38,672 nucleotides of DNA. It comes from Burkholderiaceae bacterium. Lineage in GTDB: Bacteria; Pseudomonadota; Gammaproteobacteria; Burkholderiales; Burkholderiaceae_C. The notes beneath the pieces are model-generated. The model did no database searches and was not told the origin of the DNA. It was given only the letters and a program-made list of their open reading frames with translations. The DNA is taken from NCBI GenBank assembly GCA_031253955.1, contig JAIRVJ010000140.1, positions 1 through 38,672 of the forward strand, read 5' to 3'. Shown in pieces: positions 38,187 through 38,672 of this stretch (positions are counted from its first letter, which is position 1; the number at the start of each line of letters is the position of its first letter). The position numbers were made by a program, and so were the translations under genes.

Positions 38187-38636
38187 GGTATAGTTGACTC
38201 TCCAATAAATTAGACACAGACTATACGCCATGTTCAACCAGGAGATCGTCATGGCCTACAGCACCGATTTGAAACAGCGCGTGCTGGCCTATATTGCCGG
38301 GGGTGCCAGCAAGGTTGAGGCAGCCAGGGTTTTTGCTGTCTCGCGCGCCATCGTGTACCTATGGCTGCACCAACGCCCCGATCACCAAAGAGGCAAACCT
38401 GGCCCCAAAACCGGCCATAAGATCGACCGTGCCAGGCTGGCCCAACTCATCAAAGAGCAGCCCGACTTGTTGCAACGCGAGATGGCCCAAATCATGGAGG
38501 TCAGTCCTACTGGCATCTGGCACACGCTCCAAGCCATGAAGATCATCTGTATAGGGGGTTCCACGCCGGAACCGCCGCAATTTTCGTCACCCTCATCCGA
38601 GCGATGTTACCCAGCCATGTCAGATTGAACTATACC
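38187..38636 (+). mobile_element. Truncated IS630-type element with short terminal inverted repeats
   Basis: GGTATAGTT (38187-38195) and AACTATACC (38628-38636) are perfect 9-bp inverted repeats enclosing about 450 bp. The interior encodes only the HTH half of an IS630-family transposase; the DDE catalytic half is missing. TA lies within the ends, in keeping with IS630/Tc1 TA targeting. It looks like an internally deleted, non-autonomous element. Confidence 0.6.
38251..38628 (+). pseudogene. IS630-family transposase, N-terminal (OrfA/HTH) part only
   Basis: This encodes 125 residues from the ATG at 38251 (AGGAG upstream; a frame from 38230 is open). It starts MAYSTDLKQRVLAYIAGGASKVEAARVFAVSRAIVYLWL, then KPGPKTGHKIDRARLAQLIKEQPDLLQREMAQIMEVS and GIWHTLQAMKI. 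This is the double-HTH region of IS630 transposases. After about residue 100 the sequence stops resembling the family (GGSTPEPPQFSSPSS) and ends at the terminal repeat. No DDE domain follows, so the element cannot move without help. Confidence 0.75.
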
Positions 38637-38672
38637 CTATCCTGATGTCAGATGTTATGCACAGGAAGTGTC

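Overview
The window joins the right-hand part of an integrated tailed phage (about 1-25116) to a stretch of host chromosome (about 25117-38672). The host looks like a betaproteobacterium of the order Burkholderiales, probably Comamonadaceae-like. This rests on high-GC housekeeping genes (rpsO, pnp, tpiA, secG, dnaE, prmC, pyrD, rpiA) whose proteins read like that group, and on the intergenic palindromes, including an element bounded by ATAGCT and AGCTAT. This is reading by eye; no database search was possible.

The prophage is a long-tailed (siphovirus-type) phage. Its integrase, repressor and replication genes are not in the window and must lie upstream. From left to right there is a PAPS-reductase-like gene cut by the window edge with a partner gene (1-1081), a packaging and head module (small and large terminase, portal, minor head protein, scaffold, major capsid, connectors; 1149-9784) and a tail module. 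The tail module has a terminator, a tube protein, a tail-assembly chaperone with a textbook -1 frameshift site, and a 1903-residue tape measure (9781-18122). A short set of tail-tip and adhesin genes follows (18119-21232), then a membrane protein and a lysis cassette (M15 peptidase endolysin, holin-like membrane proteins, nested Rz/Rz1; 21229-23768). Most genes overlap by ATGA or TGATG and clearly form one late operon. An HslV-like Ntn hydrolase sits inside the head module.

At the right end of the prophage, on the opposite strand, two small unrecognised proteins and a small HTH regulator form an operon (24793-23717). It is driven by a near-consensus sigma70 promoter in which two perfect dyads occupy the spacer and the transcription start. 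This layout matches anti-CRISPR/Aca loci and is the best candidate here for an undescribed accessory system. Just beyond it, 25099-25116 matches the 3' end of a serine tRNA. This is probably attR, followed by the original tRNA terminator and then rpsO.

The chromosomal part holds rpsO-pnp (with a leader hairpin before pnp), tpiA-secG, dnaE, prmC, a frameshifted CBS-domain pseudogene, pyrD divergent from rpiA, a HEAT-like repeat protein, and a roughly 450-bp remnant of an IS630-type element at the right edge. Several families of palindromic intergenic repeats are present. One of them appears to supply the ribosome binding site of prmC.
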